Positions 1-10,927 of a DNA stretch of 64,000 nucleotides are shown piece by piece. The notes beneath the pieces were generated by a model, which was not told the DNA's origin, ran no database searches, and saw only the letters and a list, made by a program, of their open reading frames with translations. Position 1 is the first letter of the stretch, and every line of letters starts with the position of its first letter. The position numbers and the translations under genes were made by a program. The DNA comes from Arcuatula senhousia (lineage: Eukaryota; Mollusca; Bivalvia; Mytilida; Mytilidae), in assembly GCA_963971305.1 (NCBI GenBank), contig OZ020306.1, positions 62,903,022 to 62,967,021 on the forward strand, in the 5' to 3' direction.

Positions 1-3000
1 ATGTAAACGTAAGACAAGAAAATATTTAATCGACCACACCCCCAATTTGGATCGCCAGACGCCAATATTGACCATACCTACCCCAGATCTTTTCACCCTA
101 GAGACAAAACTGAGCATGTCATTGGTCCTTACAAGCTGTCATTTTTACTGTTTAGGCCTTGGCTAACTTTAACATGTATTTTCCAACATAAATAGGTGCC
201 TCATTAAGCGAAAAACACGAAAACCCATCATAAAAACCAAGAAAACCAACATAAAGGCAAATATCAATTATAGTGAAAATCTTCCCCCAGCACCGCCAAG
301 ACATGCCATTGAGGTATATTATAGCTCAAACTAATGCTTTGGGTGTCTACTACATGCCTGAATCTTTATTTATGCTGAAATATGTGAACGTAAGCCAAGA
401 AAATATTTAATCGACCCCTACCCCCAAATTGGATCGCCAGTCGCCAATATTAACCATACCTACCCCGGATCTTTTCACCCTAGAGACAAAACTGAGCATG
501 CCATTGGTCCATTCAAGGAGTCATTTTTACCGGTAGGGCCTTGGCTAACTTTAACATGTGTTTTCCAACATAAATAGGTGCCTCATTAAGCGAAAAACAC
601 GAAAAACCATCATAAAAACCAAGAAAACCAACATAAAGGCAAATATCAATTATAGTGAAAATCTTCCCCCAGCACCGCCCAGACATGCCATTGAGGTATA
701 TTATAGCTCAAACTAATGCTTAGGGTTTCTACTACATGCCTAAATTTTTATTTATACTGAAATATGTGAACGTAAGCCAAGAAAATATTTAATCGACCCC
801 TAACCCCTATTCGGATCGACAGACGCCAATATTGACCGTGCCTACCCCGGATTGTTTTACCGTAGAGACAAAACTGAGCATGCCATTGGTCCATTCAAGG
901 AGTCATTTTTACCGTTAAGGCCTTGGCTAACTTTAACATGTGTTTTCCAACATAAATAGGTGCCCCATTAAGCGAAAAACACGAAAAACCATCATAAAAA
1001 CCAAGAAAACCAACATAAAGGCAAATATCAATTATAGTGAAAATCTTCTCCTAGCACCGCCCAGACATGCCATTGGGGTATTTTATAGCTCAAACTAATG
1101 CTTTGGGTGTCTACTACCTGCCTGAATCTTTATTTATGCTGAAATATGTGAACGTAAGCCAAGAAAATATTTAATCGACCCTACTCCCAATTTGGATAGC
1201 CAGACGCCAATATTGACCATACCTACCTCGGATCTTTTCACCCTAGAGACAAAAATGGGCATGTCGTTGGTACATACAAGCTGTCATTTTTTCGGCTAAG
1301 GTCTTGGCTAACTTTAACATGTGTTTCCCAACATAAATAGGTGCCTCATTAAGCGAAAAACACGAAAAACCATCATAAAAACCAAGAAAACCAACATAAA
1401 GGCAAATATCAATTATAGTGAAAATCTTCCCCCAGCACCGCCAAGACATGCCATTGAGGTATATTATAGCTCAAACTAATGCTTAGGGTTTCTACTAAAT
1501 GCCTAAATTTTTATTTATACTGAAATATGTGAACGTAAGCCAAGAAAATATTTAATCGACCCCTAACCCCTATTCGGATCGACAGACGCCAATATTGAAC
1601 GTGCCTACCCCGGATTGTTTTACCGTAGAGACAAAACAGAGCATGCCATTGGTCCATTCAAGGAGTCATTTTTACCGTTAAGGCCTTGTCTAACTTTAAC
1701 ATGTGTTTTCCAACATAAATAGGTGCCTCATTAAGCGAAAAACACGAAAAACCATCATAAAAACCAAGAAAACCAACATAAAGGCAAATATCAATTATAG
1801 TGAAAATCTTCTCCCAGCACCGCCCAGACATGCCATTGGGGTATTTTATAGCTCAAACTAATGCTTTGGGTGTCTACTACATGCCTGAATCTTTATTTAT
1901 GCTGAAATATGTGAACGTAAGCCAAGAAAATATTTAATCGACCCTACCCCCAATTTGGATAGCCAGACGCCAATATTGACCATACCTACCTCGGATCTTT
2001 TCACCCTAGAGACAAAAATGGGCATGTCGTTGGTACATACAAGCTGTCATTTTTACCGCTAAGGCCTTGGCTAACTTTAACATGTGTTTTCCAACATAAA
2101 TAGGTGCCTCATTAAGCGAAAAACACGAAAAACCATCATAAAAACCAAGAAAACCAACATAAAGGCAAATATCAATTATAGTGAAAATCTTCCCCCAGCA
2201 CCGCCAAGACATGTCATTGAGGTATATTATAGCTCAAACTAATGCTTAGGGTTTCTACTACATGCCTAAATTTTTATTTATACTGAAATATGTGAACGTA
2301 AGCCAAGAAAATATTTAATCGACCCCTAACCCCTATTCGGATCGACAGACGCCAATATTGAACGTGCCTACCCCGGATTGTTTTACCGTAGAGACAAAAC
2401 AGAGCATGCCATTGGTCCATTCAAGGAGTCATTTTTACCGTTAAGGCCTTGGCTAACTTTAACATGTGTTTTCCAACATAAATAGGTGCCTCATTAAGCG
2501 AAAAACACGAAAAACCATCATAAAAACCAAGAAAACCAACATAAAGGCAAATATCAATTATAGTGAAAATCTTCTCCCAGCACCGCCCAGACATGACATT
2601 GGGGTATTTTATAGCTCAAACTAATGCTTTGGGTGTCTACTACATGCCTGAATCTTTATTTATGCTGAAATATGTGAACGTAAGCCAAGAAAATATTTAA
2701 TCGACCCTACCCCCAATTTGGATAGCCAGACGCCAATATTGACCATACCTACCTCGGATCTTTTCACCCTAGAGACAAAAATGGGCATGTCGTTGGTACA
2801 TACAAGCTGTCATTTTTACCGCTAAGGCCTTGGCTAACTTTAACATGTGTTTTCCAACATAAATAGGTGCCTCATTAAGCGAAAAACACGAAAAACCATC
2901 ATAAAAACCAAGAAAACCAACATAAAGGCAAATATCAATTATAGTGAAAATCTTCCCCCAGCACCGCCCAGACATGCCATTGAGGTATATTATAGCTCAA

Positions 3001-4838
3001 ACTAATGCTTAGGGTTTCTACTACATGCCTAAATTTTTATTTATACTGAAATATGTGAACGTAAGCCAAGAAAATATTTAATCGACCCCTAACCCCTATT
3101 CGGATCGACAGACGCCAATATTGACCGTGCCTACCCCGGATTGTTTTACCGTAGAGACAAAACTGAGCATGCCATTGGTCCATTCAAGGAGTCATTTTTA
3201 CCGTTAAGGCCTTGGCTAACTTTAACATGTGTTTTCCAACATAAATAGGTGCCTCATTAAGCGAAAAACACGAAAAACCATCATAAAAACCAAGAAAACC
3301 AACATAAAGGCAAATATCAATTATAGTGAAAATCTTCTCCTAGCACCGCCCAGACATGCCATTGGGGTATTTTATAGCTCAAACTAATGCTTTGGGTGTC
3401 TACTACATGCCTGAATCTTTATTTCATCTTTATCTCAATTTGGATAGCCAGACGCCAATATTGACCATACCTACCTCGGATCTTTTCACCCTAGAGACAA
3501 AAATGGGCATGTCGTTGGTACATACAAGCTGTCATTTTTACTGCTAAGGCCTTGGCTAACTTTAACATGTGTTTTCCAACATAAATAGGTGCCTCATTTA
3601 GCGAAAAACACGAAAAACCATCATAAAAACCAAGAAAACCAACATAAAGCCAAATATCAATTATAGTAAAAATCTTCCCCCAGCACCGCCCAGACATGCC
3701 ATTGAGATATTTTATAGCTCAAACTAATGCCTAGGGTGTTTACTACATGCCTGAATCTTTATTTATGCTGAAATATGTGAACGTTAGCCAAGTAAATATT
3801 TAATCGACCCCTACCCCCAAATTTGATCGCCAGTCGCCAATATTGACCATACCTACCCCGGATCGTTTCACCCTAGAGACAAAACTGAGCATGCCATTGG
3901 TCCATTCAAGGAGTCATTTTTACCGTTAATGCCTGGGCTAACTTTAACATGTGTTTTCCAACATAAATAGGTGCCTCATTAAGCGAAAAACACGAAAAAC
4001 CATCATAAAAACCAATAAAACCAACATAAAGGCAAATATCAATTATAGTGAAAATCTTCCCCCAGCACCGCCCAGACATGCCATTCAGGTATATTATAGC
4101 TCAAACTAATGCTTAGGGATTATACTACATGCCTACAACTTTATTTATACTGAAATATGTGAACATAAGCCAAGAAAATATTTAATAGACCCCTAACCCC
4201 TATTCGGATCGACAGACGCCAATATTGACCGTGCCAACCCCGGATCATTTCACCGTAGAGACAAAACTGAGCATGCCATTGGTCCATACAAGGTGTCATT
4301 TTTACCGTTAATGCCTTGGCTTACTTTAACATGTGTTTTCCAACATAAATAGGTGCCTCATTAAGCGAAAAACACGAAAAACCATCATAAAAACCAAGAC
4401 AACCAACATAAAGGCAAATATCAATTATAGTGAAAATCTTCCCCCAGCACCGCCCAGACATGCCATTGAGGTATTTTATAGCTCAAACTAATGCTTAGGG
4501 TGTCTACTACATGCCAGAATCTTTATTTATGCTGAAATATGTGAACGTAAGACAAGAAAATATTTAATCGACCACACCCCCAATTTGGATCGCCAGACGC
4601 CAATATTGACCATACCTACCCCAGATCTTTTCACCCTAGAGACAAAACTGAGCATGTCATTGGTCCTTACAAGCTGTCATTTTTACTGTTTATGCCTTGG
4701 CTAACTTTAACATGTATTTTCCAACATAAATAGGTGCCTCATTAGGCGAAAAACACGAAAAACCATCATAAAAACCAAGAAAACCAACATAAAGGCAAAT
4801 ATCAATTATAGTGAAAATCTTTCCCCAGCACCGCCAAG
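1..4838. repeat. Satellite A: ~381-bp tandem array with dimeric higher-order structure
   Basis: A landmark (TTCCAACATAAATAGGTGCC, allowing one change) recurs 13 times, at about 181, 563, 945, 1325 and so on to about 4718, a period of ~380-383 bp. Alternating monomers are more alike than neighbours: one type carries CCCCTAACCCCTATTCGGATCG and the other CCCCCAATTTGGATAGCC, so near-identical copies sit 763 bp apart (for example 1243, 2006 and 2769). One spacing is ~40 bp short because of a deletion near 3424. The left edge lies outside the window; the right edge is abrupt at 4838/4839. The minus strand has a 68-codon open frame in one of the two monomer types because the period is close to a multiple of three. 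I see no reason to call it a gene. I do not recognise the family. Confidence 0.95.
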
Positions 4839-4974
4839 TATTTTTTGTTTATCTAAGCATACATGTTTCAAATCAAATGAAAAAAACTTGTTTCGCAATC
4901 AATTTCTTAAACCGGCAAAAATTTGGAGCTCAAATATCAGTTTTTACTTGAGTAACTAATATTTTACATATAAC

Positions 4975-5403
4975 CATACATGTGACAGATTTGTGATGAC
5001 ACAGTTTGAGATTTTGATATTTTTGGCTGGATCGAGATTGGACCAAAAAGCGGAAGATTTTCAACGCTCAATAAAATTGCATTTCAATGTCAATTGGGGG
5101 CACTAGGGTGTGCCAAATATACATGGCTTCACTGATTAATCTCAAACTGTTTATACAATCATCAGGTCAATTATGGCAATAAACATTTAATTAACACCTT
5201 TACCTGTTAAATTAACGTCTACCTAATTGACAAACCCCTAAAACAACGGAAATGTTTTATGACTGAACGATAAATATGTCTATAAAACTAAAATTTTCTC
5301 ATGTCTTGAAAAAGCGGGAGATTACACAAAAAGTCGGGAAAACGGGAGATGGATAAAAAAGTCGGGAGATTTCGTCTCCCGGCGGGAGAATCACATGTAT
5401 ATG
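4975..5403. mobile_element. 429-bp non-autonomous element, terminal inverted repeat CATACATGTGA, TSD TATAAC
   Basis: The element begins CATACATGTGACAG and ends TCACATGTATATG; the right end reverse-complemented is CATATACATGTGA, matching the left end apart from a 2-base insertion. It splits a 258-bp satellite B monomer. The uninterrupted monomer (for example near 6438) reads TACATATAACAATTGC with one TATAAC, whereas here TATAAC occurs on both sides (4969-4974 and 5404-5409), as expected of a 6-bp target-site duplication. The interior has repeated CGGGAGA motifs, including a hairpin CGGGAGA-TTTCG-TCTCCCG near 5373, and no open reading frame of note. The superfamily is not recognised. The same element sits at the same site in the second flank block. 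Confidence 0.75.
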
Positions 5404-7262
5404 TATAACAATTGCAAGTGTAATCTTAATACTCCTATGCAAACCAATTTTCATGATAGTTTCTTAACTATGAACCTTATTTTTGAAATAATTGATACAT
5501 GTATGCACATGGCTATGTATACTTTCAACTTATCTTAGCGTATATGTTTCAAATCTAATGAAAAAACTTGCTTCGCAATGAATTTCTTGTCAATTTTATT
5601 AAGCCGGCATATAATTTGGAACTCAAATATCAGTTTTTACTTGAGTAAGTAATATTTAACATATAAAATTTGCAAGTGTGATCTTAAAACTCCTATGCAA
5701 ACCAATTTTCATTATAGTTTCTTAACTATGAAACTTACTTTTGAAATAATTGATACATGTATGCACATGGCTATGTATATTTTCAACTTATCTTAGCAAT
5801 TATGTTTCAAATCTAATGAAAAAAACTTGTTTCGCAATCAATTTCTTGTCAATTTTATTAAACCGGCATGTAATTTGGAGCTCAAATATCAGTTTTTACT
5901 TGAGTAACTAATATTTTACATATAACAAATGAAAGTGTAATATTAATACTCCTATGCAAACCAATTTTCATGATAGTTTCTTAACTATGAACCTTATTTT
6001 TGAAATAATTGATACATGTATGCACATGGCTATGTATATTTTCAACTTATCTTAGCATATATGTTTCAAATCTAATGAAAAAACTTGTTTCGCAATCAAT
6101 TTCTTGTCAATTTTATTAAGCCGGTATATAATTTGGAGCTCAAATATCAGTTTTTACTTGAGTAAGTAATATTTTACATGTAAAACTTGCAAGTGTGATC
6201 TTAATACTCCTAGCAAACCAATTTTCATGATAGTTTCTTAACTATGAACCTTATTTTTGAAATAATTGATACATGTATGCACATGGCTATGTATATTTTC
6301 AGCTTATCTTAGCATATATGCTTCAAATCTAATGAAAAACTTGTTTCCCAATCAATGTCTTGTCAATTTTATTAAGCCGGCATATAATTTGGAGCTCAAA
6401 TATCAGTTTTTACTTGAGTAAGTAATATTTTACATATAACAATTGCAAGTGTGATCTTAATACTCCTATGCAAACCAATTTGAATGATAGTTTCTTAACT
6501 ATGAACCTTATTTTTGAGATAATTAATGCATGCATGCTCATGGCTATGTATATTTTCAACTTATCTTAGCATATATGTTTCAAATCAAAATGTAAAAAGT
6601 TGTTTTGCAATCAATTTCTTTTCAATTTTATTAAGCCGGCATATAATTTGGAGCTCAAATATCAGTTTTTACTTGAGTAAGTAATATTTTACATATAAAA
6701 CTTGCAAGTCTGATCTTAATACTCCTATCCAAACCAATTTTCTTGATAGTTTCTTAACTATGGACCTTATTTTTGAAATAATTGATACATGTATGCACAT
6801 GGCTATGTATATTTTCAACTTATCTTAGCATATATGTTTCAAATCTAATGGAAAAACTTGTTTTGCAATCAATTTCTTGTCAATTTTATTAAGCCGGCAT
6901 ATAATTTGGAGCTCAAATATCAGTTTTTACTTGAGTAAGTAATGTTTTACATATAAAACTTGCAAGTGTGATCTTAATACTCCTATGCAAACCAATTTTC
7001 ATTATAGTTTCTTAACTATGAACCTTGTTTTTGAAATAATTGATACATGTATGCACAATTTTCAACTTATCTTAGCATTTATGTTTCAAATCTAATGACA
7101 AAACTTGTTTCGCAACAATTACTTGTCAATTTTATTAAACTGGCATATAATTTGGAACTCAAATATCAGTTTTTACTTGAGTAACTAATATTGTAAATAT
7201 AAAACTTGCAAGTGTGCTCTTAATACTCTTATACAAACCAATTTTCATGATAATTTCTTAAC
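5404..7262 (+). repeat. Satellite B: ~258-bp tandem repeat, about eight units (copy 1)
   Basis: The landmark GATAGTTTCTTAACTATG, or a near match, recurs at 5455, 5713, 5972, 6229, 6486, 6745, 7003 and 7249, spacings of 257-259 bp with a last step of 246. Each unit contains GCCGGCATATAATTTGGAGC and CAGTTTTTACTTGAGTAAG. Unit-specific changes (such as TCCTAGCAAACC at ~6207 or GTAAAAAGTTGTTTTGC at ~6592) let individual units be traced into the second flank block. A partial unit precedes the 429-bp element at about 4850-4974. There is no coding potential. Confidence 0.93.
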
Positions 7263-7856
7263 TATGGACCTTATTTTTGAAGTGATTGATGCATTTATGG
7301 CATATGGCTATGTATATTTTAAATTTTTCTGGGCATAACAGTTTTTAAATCTAATAGAAAAACGTATCAGATGTAATATCGTTGTTTTTTTTTAAATGCT
7401 ATATATTATTATTCAATATTAACTAAAATACTCAGAATTAAAATCTTAATGTAAACAATTTTTCATTGTTTTCATTATACAAATATATATACGGCGAAAT
7501 GTACGTCACAATTTATTTGATCTTGAACATTTCGTTTATAAAATTCTTTCATTTATTTCAGTTATATATCTTATTTTTATAAATAGCTGTATATCAAATA
7601 AAAGATACATGTACAAATTTATCGTAAAAATGCCGTTGATAGAAATGTAATATGAAAAATGTCTTAAATCAAGGAATTCCTTGCTTTAATATATAAAGTT
7701 ATTTTCATACATTCAACAAACAAAACATCTATATACGTTAATCGTCCTTGTGTACACGTAGTATTATAAATATATTCGTTTTATATATTTAATGCAACAG
7801 ACATTTACCGTATCATCTTCAGTAAAAATGACCAAATAAATTTACAATTATTCTAT
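7263..7856. other. AT-rich single-copy stretch of the flank block
   Basis: About 0.6 kb of AT-rich DNA, including a poly-T run near 7385, with no open frame, RNA signature or tandem repeat that I can see. It matches ~58900-59507 in the second flank block closely, with a few substitutions. Confidence 0.6.
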
Positions 7857-8076
7857 TATTATATCATTTACCATCCCCATTTACCATTCGGTAGACCAAT
7901 CAAATTCGATTTACCATTTACCATCCCCATTCCCCATTTACCATCCCCATTTACGATCCCCATCCCTATACGTGATACTATTCCCCATACACCATCCCCA
8001 TACACTATACTATTCCCCATATACCATTTACCATTCACCATCTCCATCCCATTTACCATCCCCCATTATTATAGAT
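7857..8076. repeat. TTTACC/CCCCAT degenerate minisatellite, left of the array
   Basis: Irregular tandem copies of TTTACCATCCCCA and CCCCATACACCAT words run across ~220 bp. The plus strand is strongly purine-poor. A minus-strand open frame (Met-Val-Asn-Gly-type repeats) is simply a translation of this simple repeat. It lies immediately outside the 17-bp array boundary motif. Confidence 0.9.
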
Positions 8077-8093
8077 TGGGAACCTTTTACCAT
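8077..8093 (+). other. Left boundary motif of the 53-bp array (TGGGAACCTTTTACCAT)
   Basis: This 17-bp word separates the CCCCAT minisatellite from satellite C. Copy 2 has TGGGAAGCTTTTACCAT at 59719-59735, and its exact reverse complement ATGGTAAAAGCTTCCCA lies at 55831-55847, the other end of the array. Just inside is a 14-bp palindrome, GACTGTATACAGTC, formed from a shortened monomer. Confidence 0.7.
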
Positions 8094-10510
8094 TTAGGGA
8101 CTGTATACAGTCTCTCTACAAACCTACCTCCTGGGGAATATCCTGTACGCTTTTATAGAGTCACCCTCCACACCTGCCTCCTGGGGAACATAATCCTGCA
8201 CATTGATATACAGTCTCTCTACAAACCTACCACCTGGGGAACATCATCCTGTACACTTATATAAAGTCACCTTACACACCTGCCTCCTAGGGAACATCAT
8301 CCTGTATATTTAAATACAGTCACCCTACACACCTGCTTCCTTGGAAACGTCATCCTTCACACTGATTTAAAGTCACCCTCCATACCTGCTTCCTGGGAAA
8401 CATAATCCTGCACAATGATATACAGTCTCTCTACAAACCTACCTCCTGGGGAGCATCATCCTATACACTTATATAAAGAGTCAACCTACACACCTGCCAC
8501 CTGGGGAACATCCTGTATACTGATATATAGTCATCTTCCAAACCTGCCTCCCGGGGAAACATAATCCTGTAAACCGATATACAGTCTCTCTACAAACCTA
8601 CCTCCTAGGGAACATCATCCTGTACACTTTTATAGTCATCCTACACACCTGCCTTCTGGGGAACATCATCCTGTATACTGAGATACAATCACCCTCCACA
8701 CCTGCCTCCTGGCGAACACAATCCTGAACACTGATATACTCTCTCTACAAACCTACCTCCTGAGGAACATCATCCTGTATAATGAAATACATTCTTTCTA
8801 CGCACCTGCTTCCTTGGAAACATCATCCTGCACACTGATATAAAGTCTCTCATCAAACCGCCTGGGGAATATCATCCAGTACACTTTTATAGAGTCATCC
8901 TATACACCTGCCTCCTAAAAACATCCTCCGGTATACTAAAATACAGTCACCCTCCAAATCTGCTTCCTGGGGAACATAATCCTGCACACTGATATTCAGT
9001 TTCTCTACAAACCTACCGCCTGGGGAATATCATCCAGTACACTTTTATACAGTCATCCTACACACCTGCCTCCTGGGGAACATCCTCCTGTATACTGATA
9101 TACAGTCAGGAACATCATCCTGTACACTTTTATAGAGTCACCCTACACACCTGCCTCCTGGGGGACATCATCCTGTATACTGATATACAGTCACCCTCCA
9201 CACCTGCCTCCTGGGGAACACAATCCTGCACACTGATATACAGTCTCTCTGCAAACCTACCTCCTGGAGAACATCATCCTGTACACTTATAAAGAGTCAC
9301 CATACACACCTGCCTCCTGGGGAACATCGTCCTGTATATTGAAATACAGTCACTCTACACACCTGCTTCCTTGGAAATATCATACCGTACACTGATATAC
9401 AATCATTCTGCACACCTTTTTCCATGGGAACATCATCATGTATACTGATATACAATCACCCTACACACCGCTTCATGGATAAGATCATCATGTATACTGA
9501 TATACGGTAACTCTACATACCTGCGTCCGTAGGATCATCATCCAGTACACTGATATACAGTCACTCTACACACATACTTCAATTGGAACATCATCTTGTA
9601 CACTAATACAGTCACCCTACAAACCTGCTTCCTTGGGAACATCATCCTGTATACTGATATACATTCACCCTCCACATATGCTTTTCTGGGGAACATAATC
9701 CTGCATAATGATATACAATTTCTCTACAAACCTACCTCCTGGGGAACATCATCCTGTACCTTTTTTATAGAGTCACCCTTCACACCTGCTCCTGGGTACA
9801 AAATCCCGTACAATGATCTACAGTCACTCTACAAACCTACCTCCCTGAGAACATTATCCAGTACACTGATATACATTCACTCTACAAACTTGACGCCTGG
9901 GGAACATCATCCTGTGTACTGATGTACAGTCTCTCTACAAACCTACCTCCTTGGGAATATCATCCTGTACACTTTTATAGAGTCATCTTACACACTTGCC
10001 GCCTAGAGAACATTATCCTGTATACTGATATACAATCTCTCTACAAACCTACCTCCTGAAAACATTCTCCTGTATACTAAAATACAGTCACCCTCCAAAT
10101 CTGCTTCCTGGGGAACATAATCCTGCACACTGATATACAGTTTCTCTACAAACCTACCGCCTGGGGAATATCATCCTGTACACTTTTATAGAGTCATCCT
10201 TCACTCCTGCCTCCTGGGGAACATCCTCCTGTATACTGATATACAGTCACCCTCCACACCTGCCTCCTGGGGAACATAATCCTGTACACGAATATAAAGT
10301 CACCTTACACACCTGCCTACTGGAAAAATAATCCTGTATATTGAAATACAATCACTCTATACACCTGCTTCCTTGGAAATATCGTCCCGCCTACTGATAT
10401 ACAGTCATTCTTCACACCTTACTCCTTGGGAATATCATCCTGTATACTGATTTACATTCACTCTACAAAACATGCCACCTAGGGAACATCATCCTGTACA
10501 CTTTTATATA
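8094..10510 (+). repeat. Satellite C (53-bp monomer) array, arm 1, C-rich strand on +
   Basis: CTCCTGG landmarks fall at 9155, 9208 and 9261, giving a 53-bp period. The consensus runs approximately CCTGCCTCCTGGGGAACAT, then CATCCTGTA and a variable core, then CAGTCACCCTACACA. Core variants include CTGTATACTGATATACAGTC, TGTACACTTTTATAGAGTCA and TGTATATTGAAATACAGTCA, which alternate to give multi-monomer repeats. Some units have lost 10-20 bp. Local open frames are by-products (see findings). Confidence 0.95.
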
Positions 10511-10927
10511 CGAGCGAACGCAGTGAAATTTTGCTTTGTACATTTATCAAAAAATACCAAATGTGGATCGTGTCTTTCTGGCACATATTCCATATTCTTT
10601 CGTTTTCAATATTGTAGAGAGACTGTATATCAGTGTGTAGGATAGTGTTCCCCAGGAGGCAGGTGTGTAGAGTGACTCTAATATGAGAAAGACATTGCCT
10701 CAAAAGCTCGCGTAGATGATTCCATTACAAATTTCGAATAATGCCTGGGACGAGATAATTTGGGACGATGTATTACTATTTCCCGAAATTTTTCAGCACG
10801 CGCAGACATTTTTGAATACTTCCGAAAATCGAATGTTTCCGATGACATAATTTAATTTCAACCATCGTATTTTGAGTCTCGTGCAATTTGGCAGACTCTC
10901 TACAATAGTGAGCTTCGCTTCGCTCGC
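10511..10927. other. Hinge spacer at the first orientation switch of satellite C
   Basis: About 415 bp of mostly unrelated sequence sits between opposite arms. The flanks mirror each other (CCTGTACACTTTTATATA on the left, TATATAAAAGTGTACAGG-like on the right), and both spacer ends carry CGAGCGAA in inverted orientation. Inside, at 10612-10681, lie about one and a half monomers already in the inverted orientation, so the switch is compound. The remainder (10682-10907) is single-copy here. No transposase or RNA signature is visible. It could be a degenerate foldback element or repair filler. Confidence 0.65.

Larger units (their letters stand above)
4839..8151 (+). repeat. Flank block, copy 1 of a ~3.3-kb direct segmental duplication
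   Basis: From TATTTTTTGTTTATC onward this block aligns in the same orientation with 56285-59793, at high identity by eye and with the same internal order: partial 258-bp monomer, 429-bp element, 258-bp tandem units, AT-rich stretch, CCCCAT minisatellite, boundary motif and the first 53-bp monomer. Homology stops at CCTGTACGCT (8151/59793). Copy 1 lacks the 486-bp MITE found in copy 2 and has a different number and order of 258-bp units. The two copies bracket the whole 47-kb satellite C array. Confidence 0.9.

Noticed and set aside
1485..1500. TTAGGG words in satellite A as telomeric repeats
   Set aside because: Single isolated hexamers once per monomer, not tandem.
1243..3697. Repeated 68-codon minus-strand open frames in satellite A (1243, 2006, 2769, 3491) as a conserved small protein
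   Set aside because: The frame recurs because the ~381-bp period is near a multiple of three and the units are near-identical by homogenisation. The alternate monomers break it, and there is no recognisable domain or start context. A synonymous/non-synonymous test over many units would settle it.
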